A stretch of 18,992 bases of DNA from Phycisphaerae bacterium SM23_33 (GTDB lineage Bacteria > Planctomycetota > Phycisphaerae > SM23-33): the NCBI GenBank assembly GCA_001303665.1, contig LJUF01000011.1, positions 1-18,992 on the forward strand, read 5' to 3'. The notes below the pieces were generated by a model. That model worked only from the letters and a program-made list of their open reading frames with translations. It was not told where the DNA came from and made no database searches. How positions within the stretch are numbered: the stretch's first letter is position 1; each line of letters opens with the position of its first letter. Shown here piece by piece: positions 1 to 7,645 of this stretch. Made by a program: the position numbers and the translations under genes.

Positions 1-72
1 CTGGGCCGTAGCCGGCGCTTTCGGCTGGGCGGCAAAGTCAGGTGCAGCTCTATGTGGACAAAGGAGAGCAAG

Positions 73-1557
73 ATGAAGGTGGAATCGTTTCTTCCCGGAT
101 GGACCGTCCTGATCGCCGTTATGGGCGCCCTGCTGGCCAGTCAGACGCCGGCCAGCGCGGAGACTCACTACGTAGACGAAGTCTGGGAGCTGGAGTATTG
201 GGCGGTTCAGTGCAACCCCTATGACGAGATCGTCATCGCCCCGGGCACGTACAATATGACCAAGTGCCTGTACATGCAGAACAAGCAGGGGGTGACGGTG
301 CGCGGGCAGACGGGTGTCGCCTCGGACGTGGTGCTGTGGGGCGGCGGCATGAACAACGCCAGCGCCATCCAGGAATGCTTCCAGTTCGTCAGCACGGACA
401 TGACCCTGGCCGACCTGACCATTGAGGGATACTACAATCACGCGGTCCACTTCCAGCCCGCCGGGGACCGATGCATCGTGGACAACGTCACCACCCTCAA
501 CATCGGCGAGCAGCACATGAAGGGGGCGGTCAACAACGATGACTGCGTCATACGTAACTGTAAGCTCTACCAGACCGAGGCAAGAGTGTGCCGCCCCGAC
601 CACCCCGTCTCGCCCTGCAACTACATCGGCGGCATCGACCTGCACGGGGCCCGCCGCTGCGAGATTTACGACAACGTGGTGATGGACATCATGGGCGCCG
701 ACGACGGCGGGGACGGGGGCATCTTCCTGTGGAACGCCTCCCAGAACTGCGTCATCGAGCGCAACGTGGTCATCGGCTGCTGCAAGGGCATCGAGCTGGG
801 CAACCCCTCCGACCAGGGCGTGTGGCAGGTCCAGGACAGCATCGTCCGCAACAACTTCGTCCTCAGCCGGCCGAACGAGGACATCGGCATCGAGCTGTGC
901 TACACCCTCAACTGCAAGGTGTACAACAACACCGTGTACCGCACCGGCGCGCCCGGAAGCCAGGACTGGAACCGGACCTTCCACATCGACGACAACAGGT
1001 TCCACGAAACCACCAACCTGGACATCCAGAACAACATCATCCGCGGGGGAATCACCGACCACACCTACAGCGGCGGCTGGACGGCGGCGGCCGTGGAGGC
1101 CATGGGCAACATCGTTGACGTGGCCGGCACGCTGGTGCTGCCGGAATGGTTCGTGGATCCGGACAACCTCAACTTGCACCTGACCGAGCTGGCGATAGCG
1201 GCCATCAACGCGGCGGTGACCCTGGCCGACGTGCCTGAGGACATCGACCGCGGCCCGCGGCCGGCTGGGGACTTCCCGGACATGGGCGCCGACGAGTACG
1301 GCTCACCGGCCGGCGACGCCAACTACGACGGCAAGGTGGACGGGCTGGACTACAACGTCTGGTCGCTGCACTACCAGCAGGCCGGCAACTGGGGCGACGG
1401 CAACTTCAACAGCGACGCCCTGGTGGATGGGCTGGACTACAACGTCTGGTCGCTCAATTACGGCTTCGGCGAGGGCTCGCACGTGCCAGAGCCCGCCTTC
1501 GCCCTTTTGCTGACCGCCGGGCTGGGCCCAATCCTGCGGCGCCGGCGCAACGGGTAG
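73..1557 (+). CDS. Secreted right-handed beta-helix protein with dockerin-like pair and PEP-CTERM tail (paralog 1)
   Basis: The 494-residue protein starts at ATG 73, chosen over the in-frame ATG at 52 because AAGGAG (61-66) sits 6 bases upstream. A signal peptide ends near residue 29 (PASA|ET). Residues about 45-340 form a beta-helix body with many short N/V/I-rich rungs such as CVIRNC, CEIYDNVV and CVIERNVVIGC, plus the opening motif DEIVIAPGTYNMTK. Residues 390-411 (DIDRGPRPAGDFPDMGADEY) match the choice-of-anchor Q type linker. Residues about 414-468 hold two EF-hand loops (DANYDGKVDGLD; NFNSDALVDGLD). The tail from residue 471 is VPEPA, a hydrophobic helix, then RRRR, a PEP-CTERM exosortase signal. 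The protein is probably exported and surface-anchored. Beta-helix folds often bind or cleave polysaccharides, but no catalytic motif was identified, so the substrate is unknown. It is the first of three tandem paralogs. Confidence 0.9.
   Translation: MKVESFLPGWTVLIAVMGALLASQTPASAETHYVDEVWELEYWAVQCNPYDEIVIAPGTYNMTKCLYMQNKQGVTVRGQTGVASDVVLWGGGMNNASAIQECFQFVSTDMTLADLTIEGYYNHAVHFQPAGDRCIVDNVTTLNIGEQHMKGAVNNDDCVIRNCKLYQTEARVCRPDHPVSPCNYIGGIDLHGARRCEIYDNVVMDIMGADDGGDGGIFLWNASQNCVIERNVVIGCCKGIELGNPSDQGVWQVQDSIVRNNFVLSRPNEDIGIELCYTLNCKVYNNTVYRTGAPGSQDWNRTFHIDDNRFHETTNLDIQNNIIRGGITDHTYSGGWTAAAVEAMGNIVDVAGTLVLPEWFVDPDNLNLHLTELAIAAINAAVTLADVPEDIDRGPRPAGDFPDMGADEYGSPAGDANYDGKVDGLDYNVWSLHYQQAGNWGDGNFNSDALVDGLDYNVWSLNYGFGEGSHVPEPAFALLLTAGLGPILRRRRNG
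1180..1479 (+). repeat. 300-bp C-terminal module, copy 1 of 3
   Basis: This coding block runs from the codons for LTELA to FGEGS. It lines up without gaps with 2840-3139 and 4488-4787. It is the most diverged of the three copies but still differs at only a small fraction of bases in the dockerin-like half. It encodes the choice-of-anchor linker and the paired EF-hand module. Confidence 0.85.
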
Positions 1558-1583
1558 ACTCGCGTCGGCGGCCGGGTTCGGCG

Positions 1584-1655
1584 GGCAGGCCCGCCACATT
1601 GCTGCTGATGGGCGCTGCCGCTGCCGTTGGGCTGAGGCGCCGACCGAAAGCCTGA
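1584..1655 (+). pseudogene. Orphan PEP-CTERM tail remnant downstream of paralog 1
   Basis: Read in a frame different from paralog 1, these bases encode GRPATLLLMGAAAAVGLRRRP followed by KA and a TGA stop. This is what a PEP-CTERM tail looks like after the PEP: a short hydrophobic helix, an arginine cluster, then stop. No start or body is attached to it, and paralog 1 already has its own complete tail ending at 1557. The stop codon lies inside a strong hairpin (1650-1675), as expected at a true gene end. It is probably what remains of a further beta-helix paralog whose body was lost by deletion or recombination. A chance hydrophobic reading in GC-rich DNA is the alternative. Confidence 0.5.
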
Positions 1656-1675
1656 TCCCCGGACCGGGGTCAGGC
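1650..1675 (+). terminator. Strong hairpin after the orphan tail, possible terminator
   Basis: GCCTGATCCC pairs with GGGGTCAGGC (10 pairs including one T-G wobble) around a 6-base loop. There is no T-tract afterwards, so it would be an atypical terminator or an mRNA 3'-end stabiliser. It lies between paralogs 1 and 2. Confidence 0.45.
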
Positions 1676-1780
1676 CTCGGCGTGGCAGTGAAGGAATGAC
1701 GGCTCCTCACCAGAGGGTCCGTTTCGGCCCGGCTGCGTGGAGAACAAAGCGCTCGGATGGTCTCGGTGCGGAGAAACGCG

Positions 1781-3238
1781 ATGAAGGGGTCATCGGGCTC
1801 TTGCAGATGGGGGGTCTTGATTGCCGCCGGCGCGGCCGTGCTGGGAACGGTCGCTGCTGGGATCACAGCGGACACGCACGTGGTCTCCGACGTCGGGCAG
1901 CTCCAGTACTGGGCGGCGGCGTGTAATCCCGGCGACGAGATCGTCATTAACGCCGGCCTCTACGTCATGACCAAGAGGCTGTACATGTCCAACAAGGCCG
2001 GCGTGACCCTTCGCGGGGCCACCGGCAGTGCCGAGGACGTGATCCTTCGCGGTCCGGGCATGAACAACCCCGACGCCGGCTTCTACGAAGGCATCGATTT
2101 CGCCAGCCCGGACATGACCATCAAGGACCTGACCGTCGAAGAGTATTACCACCACGCCATCCACTTCCAGACCGTCGGAGACCGCTGCGTGCTGGACAAC
2201 GTCACCACGCGCAACATCGGCTGCCAGCACATCAAGGGCGCCCAGTACAACGACGACTGCGTCATCCGGAATTGCCTGATGCAGCAGACGAAGGTGCGGG
2301 AGAACGGCCTGCCCGGCCGGCTCGACAACTACGTCGGAGGCATCGACCTGCACGGCGCCCGCCGCTGCCAGATTTACGACAACGTCGCGATTGACGTGAA
2401 CGGCCTGCACGGCGGGGACGGCGGGATTTTCATCTGGAACTACTCCAGCGACTGCGTCATCGAGCGCAACGTGGTGATCGGCTGCCGCAAGGGCATCGAG
2501 CTGGGCAATCCCAGCAGCAGCAACCCCACATCCACCACCATCGTCCGCAACAACTTCGTCCTGCGGGAATCGGGCAACGACATCGGCATGGAGTTCTGCT
2601 ACACCGACAACTGCCAGGCCTACAACAACACCGTATGCAGCATCGCCCAGGACGATAACTTCCGCCGGACCGTCCACATCTACGGGACGACCGAGAACCT
2701 TGAACTGACCAACAACATCATCTACGGGCAGATCCTCGCCCAGTCCGGCGGCGAGACCGGGTGGACCTCCACCAACAACATCCTCGGCACGGGCGTGGAC
2801 CTGGGGTGGTTCGTGGACTTCACCAACGGCGACTTCCACCTGACGGAGCTGGCCACCGCCGCCATCAACCACGCCCTGGTGCTGGCCGACGTGACCGAGG
2901 ACGTTGACGGCAGCCCGCGGCCGGCTGGGGATTTCCCCGACATTGGCGCCGACGAGTACGGCTCGCCGGCCGGCGACGCCAACTACGACGGCAAGGTCGA
3001 CGGGCTGGACTACGACGTCTGGTCGCTGCACTACCAGCAGGCCGGGAACTGGGGCGACGGCAACTTCAACGGCGACGCCCTGGTGGACGGGCTGGACTAC
3101 AACGTCTGGTCGCTCAACTACGGCTTCGGCGAGGGCTCGCCTGTTCCCGAACCCGCCACGTGGCTGCTGATCGCGCCGGCCGCGGCGGTTCTGCTCAGGC
3201 GCCGGCGGGCGCCCCAGCCGGGCAGGGAGAATACCTGA
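1781..3238 (+). CDS. Secreted right-handed beta-helix protein with dockerin-like pair and PEP-CTERM tail (paralog 2)
   Basis: The 485-residue protein starts at ATG 1781, chosen over ATG 1757 because GGAG (1770-1773) is 7 bases upstream and the signal peptide then begins correctly. Cleavage is likely near residue 30 (ITA|DT). The beta-helix body is roughly two-thirds identical by eye to paralog 1, sharing GGIDLHGARRC, CVIERNVVIGC and KGIELGNPS. The choice-of-anchor type linker GSPRPAGDFPDIGADEYG is followed by two EF-hand loops from residue 398 (DANYDGKVDGLD; NFNGDALVDGLD). A PEP-CTERM tail starts at residue 455 (VPEPA, hydrophobic stretch, LLRRRRAP). The role is probably an exported, surface-anchored polysaccharide-interacting protein; no enzymatic residues can be named. 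The last 300 bp before the tail are near-identical to paralog 3, although the bodies are clearly diverged. Confidence 0.9.
   Translation: MKGSSGSCRWGVLIAAGAAVLGTVAAGITADTHVVSDVGQLQYWAAACNPGDEIVINAGLYVMTKRLYMSNKAGVTLRGATGSAEDVILRGPGMNNPDAGFYEGIDFASPDMTIKDLTVEEYYHHAIHFQTVGDRCVLDNVTTRNIGCQHIKGAQYNDDCVIRNCLMQQTKVRENGLPGRLDNYVGGIDLHGARRCQIYDNVAIDVNGLHGGDGGIFIWNYSSDCVIERNVVIGCRKGIELGNPSSSNPTSTTIVRNNFVLRESGNDIGMEFCYTDNCQAYNNTVCSIAQDDNFRRTVHIYGTTENLELTNNIIYGQILAQSGGETGWTSTNNILGTGVDLGWFVDFTNGDFHLTELATAAINHALVLADVTEDVDGSPRPAGDFPDIGADEYGSPAGDANYDGKVDGLDYDVWSLHYQQAGNWGDGNFNGDALVDGLDYNVWSLNYGFGEGSPVPEPATWLLIAPAAAVLLRRRRAPQPGRENT
2840..3139 (+). repeat. 300-bp C-terminal module, copy 2 of 3
   Basis: It aligns without gaps to 1180-1479 and 4488-4787. 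Against copy 3 only scattered single-base differences are seen, many of them synonymous, whereas the DNA just upstream (before the HLTELA codons) is not alignable at that level. Confidence 0.88.
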
Positions 3239-3338
3239 TCCGTGAGAGTCTTCCTCCGCAAAACGCCCGTGAAGCGGTAAAATGCGGTCTTGGTCAGTAG
3301 GCTTGCGAGGATGCTTCGCCCAAAGTGAGGAGCCACCA

Positions 3339-4877
3339 ATGTTGCAGGCAAGGTATCGGTTCGTGCCGGCGCGGGCCATCAACTGCGCGCGGCGATTCCA
3401 CCTGATGCCGGTCGTATTGGTCCTGCTGGCGGGAACCGCCCCGGCGGCGGCGGACATCTGGAACGTCAGCGACGTCCCGGGTCTGAACGCCGCCCTCAGC
3501 GGCATGGGTTCCGGCGACGAGATCATCCTGGCCCCGGGCACCTACAACCTCACCCGCGTGGTGGCCATGAACACCCCCAACGTCACCATCTGCGGGGCCA
3601 GCGGCAACCGCGACGACGTGATCCTGATCGGCGGCGGCATGAACACCCACGGCGTGGATGAGGGCATCACCATCGAGGCCAACAACGTCCACGTCTACGA
3701 CCTGACCCTGAAGGACTTCTTCTACAACGCGCTGCACCTGCGGGCGGAGAGCGACATCACCGGGGCGGTCATCTCCAACGTCAAGACCTGGAACGTGGGC
3801 GAGCGCCACATCAAGGGCTCGTGGGACAACAGCGTCAACCACACCTGCGACAACGCCCTGATCGAGAATGTGTACATGCTTCAGACCGAGCCCCGGCTCG
3901 ACACCAACCCCTCCGGACCCGACTACATCGGCGGGATGGACATCATGGCCACCAACAACCTCATCATCCGCGACTGCGTGGCCGAGGGCATCTACGGGGC
4001 CGAGGGCGGCGGGAACGCCGCCATCTTCCTGTGGCAGGGGGTGAACAACATGACGGTCGAGCGAAACCTCATCGTCGACTGCGCCAAGGGCATCGGCGTG
4101 GGGCTGTGCTATGAGCCCGGCAGCACCATCTCCGGCGGATGGCACGCCGACGGCGGCGCGATCCGCAACAACTTTATCGTCCGCACCGACGAGTATTTCT
4201 ACGGCAACAACATCGGCCTGGAGCTGTGCGCGGCCAAGAACCTGGACGCGGTCAACAACACCATCTACAGCCCCACGGCCAGCTACTTCCGAACGCTGAG
4301 CCTCTGGGACAGCGCCAACAGGCCCAACACCGACCTGGAGGTCGTGAACAACATCGTCCGCGGGGGCTGCTGGTACAACGGCGACGATGCCGACGCGGCG
4401 GTCGCCGCCTGGGGCAACATCGTAGACGGGGACGGAACGCTGGTGCTGCCGGAGTGGTTTGTCGACGCCCTCAACGGCGACCTGCATCTGACCGAGCTGG
4501 CCACCGCCGCCATCAACAACGCCCTGGTGCTGGCCGACGTGACCGAGGACGTTGACGGCGGCCCGCGGCCGGCTGGGGATTTCCCCGACATAGGCGCCGA
4601 CGAGTACGGCTCGCCGGCCGGCGACGCCAACTACGACGGCAGGGTCGACGGGCTGGACTACAACGTCTGGTCGCTGCACTACCAGCAGGCGGGCAACTGG
4701 GGCGACGGCAACTTCAACGGCGACGCCCTGGTGGACGGGCTGGACTACAACGTCTGGTCGCTCAATTACGGCTTCGGCGAAGGCGCTCTTCCGGTGCCGG
4801 AGCCGGCCGGCATTGCCGTGTTGGCCCTCGGCGCCGCGGCGCTGGCCGCACACAGACGGCGCGGGGCGTCACGGTGA
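3339..4877 (+). CDS. Secreted right-handed beta-helix protein with dockerin-like pair and PEP-CTERM tail (paralog 3)
   Basis: The 512-residue protein starts at ATG 3339, supported by AGGAG (3328-3332) 6 bases upstream; the in-frame ATG at 3282 lacks such a site. It has a long basic n-region and a signal peptide cleaved near residue 38 (APAAA|DI). The beta-helix body has the same layout as its neighbours (DEIILAPGTYNLTR, IRDCVAEGIYG, NMTVERNLIVDCAKGIGVG) but is much more diverged. It also carries an insertion around residues 255-270 of the body. The linker GGPRPAGDFPDIGADEYG, two EF-hand loops from residue 428 and a PEP-CTERM tail from residue 486 (VPEPA ... HRRRGASR) follow. It shares TLVLPEWFVD with paralog 1 but its C-terminal DNA with paralog 2, so it looks mosaic. 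Function is as for the other paralogs: surface-anchored, substrate unknown. Confidence 0.9.
   Translation: MLQARYRFVPARAINCARRFHLMPVVLVLLAGTAPAAADIWNVSDVPGLNAALSGMGSGDEIILAPGTYNLTRVVAMNTPNVTICGASGNRDDVILIGGGMNTHGVDEGITIEANNVHVYDLTLKDFFYNALHLRAESDITGAVISNVKTWNVGERHIKGSWDNSVNHTCDNALIENVYMLQTEPRLDTNPSGPDYIGGMDIMATNNLIIRDCVAEGIYGAEGGGNAAIFLWQGVNNMTVERNLIVDCAKGIGVGLCYEPGSTISGGWHADGGAIRNNFIVRTDEYFYGNNIGLELCAAKNLDAVNNTIYSPTASYFRTLSLWDSANRPNTDLEVVNNIVRGGCWYNGDDADAAVAAWGNIVDGDGTLVLPEWFVDALNGDLHLTELATAAINNALVLADVTEDVDGGPRPAGDFPDIGADEYGSPAGDANYDGRVDGLDYNVWSLHYQQAGNWGDGNFNGDALVDGLDYNVWSLNYGFGEGALPVPEPAGIAVLALGAAALAAHRRRGASR
4488..4787 (+). repeat. 300-bp C-terminal module, copy 3 of 3
   Basis: It aligns without gaps to 1180-1479 and 2840-3139. 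Within each copy the codons for VDGLDYNVWSL occur twice with almost the same DNA, giving six copies of a ~30-base word in the window. Confidence 0.88.
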
Positions 4878-4915
4878 CCGGCGCGTCCGTAGCGGACCCT
4901 TCAACACACTCCGAA

Positions 4916-4929
4916 CTTGTGCGCACAAG
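4916..4929. promoter_or_regulatory. Perfect 14-bp palindrome upstream of the EEP-family gene, possible operator
   Basis: CTTGTGCGCACAAG is a perfect inverted repeat 51 bases before the start codon at 4981 and 38 bases after the paralog 3 stop. A TATGAT box (4946-4951) lies downstream but no well-spaced -35 hexamer was found, so a promoter is only suspected. A dimeric regulator site would fit the position; chance is possible. Confidence 0.3.
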
Positions 4930-4980
4930 CCGGCCGCAAACGTCGTATGATGCCGCCTCCCGGATGGCCGGGCCGAGCCC

Positions 4981-5718
4981 ATGAGCCACCTCAGGATAGT
5001 CAGCCACAACGCGTTCTGGTTCCAGGGCGCGCCGTTCGGAACCGACCGCCCGGGTTCGCCCGATCAGGCCATACTGGCGGCGCTGGTCGAGGCCTACCAC
5101 CGCCTCCGGCCGGACGTGCTGGCGCTTCAGGAAATCCAGGACCAGGCGACCTTCGAACGGCTGGCCGCTGCCCTGCCGACCCCCGGCCGGTACTGCCCCG
5201 GAGGCCGGCTGCCTCAATACGGCGGGGCCATCTTCTGGAGTGCGGGCGGCTTCGCGGCGGACTGGCGAAGCTCAGCGGAGGTTCCCCAGCGGATGTGGCA
5301 AATGGTCAATGCCCACGCCGGCGCCGGCGCCGTCACGATATGCAACATCCATCTTCCCTCCTCCCGGCAACTTGGCAGAGAGGCCGCCGGCCGGGGAAGA
5401 GTGCGCGAGCTGCTGGCCGTTCTGGACCGGGCCGACGCCCCGGCGGTCGTGCTGGGCGACTTCAATGAATCGCCCGGCGGCCCCGTGGGAGCATCTCTCG
5501 CCGGCCGGGGCTACCTGGACGCGGCCGCGGCTACCGGGCTGGCGGACCGGCCCACATCGTTGGGGGGCGGGCGCGGGGATCAGATCTGGATTCACGGTTC
5601 GCTTCGTGAGCGGCTGGCGGAGTACGGGGTCATGGACAAAGCACAGCTCAGGCCTGCCCGCGGGGAAAAGCAGTGCCTCAGCGACCACTTTCCGCTGTGG
5701 GTCACGCTGAAGGCATGA
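4981..5718 (+). CDS. Endonuclease/exonuclease/phosphatase (EEP) family protein
   Basis: The 245-residue protein carries the full set of EEP-fold signatures in order: SHNAFW (N10), ALQEIQ (E51), CNIHLPSS (H124), VLGDFNESP (D160, N162), GDQIWIHG (D200) and LSDHFPLW (D235, H236). These residues bind the divalent metal and catalyse phosphodiester or phosphomonoester hydrolysis in this superfamily, which includes DNases, sphingomyelinases and inositol phosphatases. No signal peptide is visible, so it is probably cytoplasmic. The substrate cannot be read from the sequence. No strong ribosome site precedes ATG 4981, so the exact start is uncertain. Its 3' end overlaps the convergent HD-GYP gene by 17 bp. 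Confidence 0.85.
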   Translation: MSHLRIVSHNAFWFQGAPFGTDRPGSPDQAILAALVEAYHRLRPDVLALQEIQDQATFERLAAALPTPGRYCPGGRLPQYGGAIFWSAGGFAADWRSSAEVPQRMWQMVNAHAGAGAVTICNIHLPSSRQLGREAAGRGRVRELLAVLDRADAPAVVLGDFNESPGGPVGASLAGRGYLDAAAATGLADRPTSLGGGRGDQIWIHGSLRERLAEYGVMDKAQLRPARGEKQCLSDHFPLWVTLKA

Positions 5719-6913
5719 TACCGGCAGCCGGGTCGGCCTGCCGGGCGTACATCCCCCCGACCTCCTCGATGACGCTGAAGAAGGCGTCCACCGCCTGGGG
5801 ATCGAAGTGCCGGCCCTTCTCGGACCTTATGATCCCGATGACCTTGTCCATGGGGTAGGCGTCCTTGTAGCAGCGCTTGGTGGCCAGGGCGTCGCAGACG
5901 TCCGCCAGGCACACGATCCGGGCCGGCTGCGGTATGTTGCTGCCTTTCAGCCGGTGCGGGTAGCCGGCGCCGTCCCAGCGCTCGTGGTGGTACAGCGCGA
6001 TGTCGTGGGCCATGCGCAGCAGTTCGTTGCCGGGACTGTTGAGAATCTCGGCGCCGATGAGGGTGTGAGTCTCGACGATCTTGTGCTCTTCGGGGCTGAG
6101 GGCGCCGGGCTTGAGCAGGATGGAGTCGGGGATGCCGATCTTGCCGATGTCGTGCATCGGGCTGGCATACTCCATGAGCTCGACCTCTGGCCGGCGGAGG
6201 TTCATCGCCCGGCCGAGGACCCCGCACAAGTGGCTGATGCGCCGGACGTGGTCGGCGGTGCTGTGATCGCGGAACTCAACCACCACGGCCAGGCGGAAGA
6301 TGGTGTCCAGGTGGGCCTGCTTGAGCTTCTCGCCCAGCAGGGCGTTCTGGACGCTGACGGCGGCCATGGCGGCCAGCGACATCAGCGGGCGGCTGTCGTC
6401 CTGGAGGAAGGGCGCGACTTGGCCGTCCCGGCCGATGCGATTGATGAGCTGGAGCACCCCCACTACCTCCCCGTCGGGGCACTTGAGCGGGATGGCCAGC
6501 AGGCTGCGCGTCTGGTAGCCGGTGGCGGCGTCGAATTCGCGGTTGATCCGGAACGGGGCACCGGGCTCCGGCCGGGCCGCGTCGGGGATGCTGATCACCT
6601 CGCCGGTAGCGGCGACGAACCCGGCCAGCGATCCGCTGCCGACGGCCATCTTCTCGCCCAGCAGGGTGCCGCAGACCACGGAGACGTCCACGACGTCGTT
6701 CTGGACCACGACGAATTCGAGCTCGTCTCCACGGCGGATGTAGAGGCTGCCGGCCTGGGCGTCGCTCAGCCGGCGGGCCTCCCGCACGATCATCTCCAGC
6801 ATCTCGCCACGGTCATGGGTGGCGGAGAGCCTGAGGCTGATCTGGAGGAGGTTTTCCAGCAGTTGTGCGCTGGCGGCGCCGAGTCGCGTACCTGCGGTAA
6901 CCTTCTTGCCCAT
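5702..6913 (-). CDS. GAF and HD-GYP domain protein, probable cyclic-di-GMP phosphodiesterase
   Basis: The 403-residue soluble protein has an N-terminal GAF sensor domain (residues about 35-190, with SLYIRRGDELEFVV and SLLAIPLKCPDGEVVGVLQL) and a C-terminal HD-GYP domain (about 205-390). Seen metal-binding and signature residues are the HD pair in HDIGKIGIPD (H254, D255), HTLIGAEIL, and HHERWDGAGYP (309-319), so the GYP motif is intact. HD-GYP enzymes hydrolyse cyclic-di-GMP to GMP or pGpG. GAF domains bind small ligands, so activity may be ligand-gated. There is no response-regulator receiver domain, so control by a histidine kinase is not indicated. Start ATG 6913 has only a loose ribosome site (GAGGCAGG). 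The gene converges on, and overlaps by 17 bp, the EEP gene. Confidence 0.9.
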   Translation of the reverse strand: MGKKVTAGTRLGAASAQLLENLLQISLRLSATHDRGEMLEMIVREARRLSDAQAGSLYIRRGDELEFVVVQNDVVDVSVVCGTLLGEKMAVGSGSLAGFVAATGEVISIPDAARPEPGAPFRINREFDAATGYQTRSLLAIPLKCPDGEVVGVLQLINRIGRDGQVAPFLQDDSRPLMSLAAMAAVSVQNALLGEKLKQAHLDTIFRLAVVVEFRDHSTADHVRRISHLCGVLGRAMNLRRPEVELMEYASPMHDIGKIGIPDSILLKPGALSPEEHKIVETHTLIGAEILNSPGNELLRMAHDIALYHHERWDGAGYPHRLKGSNIPQPARIVCLADVCDALATKRCYKDAYPMDKVIGIIRSEKGRHFDPQAVDAFFSVIEEVGGMYARQADPAAGIMPSA

Positions 6914-7177
6914 GATGGCCTGCCTCGTCAGGGCACTGCCCCCTGCCCCTTGGAGTAGCGCATCGGCAATATACGATTCGGGCGTTACTTGCGCGGGGGA
7001 CGTTGGCGCCCCCGGCGGCGGATGACGCGGCCCCGGCAGAGCCGGGCGTGTCAGTCAAAAGCCGCAAGGGTAAGGGCCACAAAGGCATGAGCAAACATCG
7101 GACCCCAACGAACGCTGTGCCCTCTTGCGATGGGAAAACCCGCCCCAAGCCTTACAGACAGCCCAAACGGAACGCCT

Positions 7178-7645
7178 TCAGGCCTGTTCCGCCCCGGCGG
7201 CCGGCTGAAGCGAGGCCAACTCCGATACCGGTCTGCGACCAGCCTGACCGTCGTCGCGATCGTGCCAGTACGAGATGGTGTCCTCGCCGAACTGCCAGCA
7301 GAAGAAGATGTCCCGGCCGCGGACACGGGCGGGGAAATCCACCAGGCCGCGGGCAAAGTCGCGCAGCTCCACCCCGACCGCCGCCAACTCCTCCAGGTAG
7401 CCGTGAAGGCGGCTCACCGCCGCGTTCATCTCCGCTTTGACCTGGTTGAGGTACTGGATCGACCCATACTGCTGCTCCAGCTCCAGAATTTCCTGTAGTT
7501 CGAGCAGTTGAGAGTAATCGGCCACCACGTCCGCCACCACGCGCCGCACGAACACCAGTGCGCGATTCGCTCGCCGCAGAGTAAAGCACCTGCCGTCGCC
7601 GGCGAGCGCGTGAGCGGACAGACCCGTGTCGGTCGAGTGATCCAT
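7178..7645 (-). CDS. DUF2203 family protein
   Basis: The 155-residue protein is recognisable as the DUF2203 family by FTLRRANRAL (residues 21-30), a helical middle rich in E/Q/L (about 45-90), and the C-terminal blocks GVELRDFARGLVDFPA (91-106) and FCWQFGEDTISYWHD (115-129). The family is widespread but its biochemical role is not established; these conserved aromatic and acidic residues are its hallmark. No signal peptide or membrane segment is present. The start ATG 7645 is supported by GGGAG about 7 bases upstream. The gene is divergent from truB across 250 bp. The last ~15 residues, rich in A and Q, are not conserved-looking. Confidence 0.85.
   Translation of the reverse strand: MDHSTDTGLSAHALAGDGRCFTLRRANRALVFVRRVVADVVADYSQLLELQEILELEQQYGSIQYLNQVKAEMNAAVSRLHGYLEELAAVGVELRDFARGLVDFPARVRGRDIFFCWQFGEDTISYWHDRDDGQAGRRPVSELASLQPAAGAEQA

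Noticed and set aside
1336..1454. CRISPR-like repetition of a ~30-base word
   Set aside because: The repeats are inside coding frames, encode EF-hand helices and are not regularly spaced by unique spacers.
1790..3541. A 583-codon minus-strand open frame opposite beta-helix paralog 2 (and a similar 519-codon one at 3294-4853)
   Set aside because: Both are antisense shadows with low-complexity V/A/D/G-rich translation; the plus-strand proteins have signal peptides, motifs and good ribosome sites.
4885..4897. GTCCG/CGGAC hairpin after paralog 3 as a terminator
   Set aside because: Only five pairs with a 3-base loop and no T-run; too weak to list as a terminator.
6968..6973. TATATT on the minus strand as a -10 box for the HD-GYP gene
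   Set aside because: No acceptable -35 hexamer occurs 16-18 bases upstream, so a promoter cannot be claimed.
7032..7046. CCCGGC-AGA-GCCGGG hairpin between the DUF2203 and HD-GYP genes
   Set aside because: Six pairs in GC-rich DNA without a T-run on either side; could be chance.
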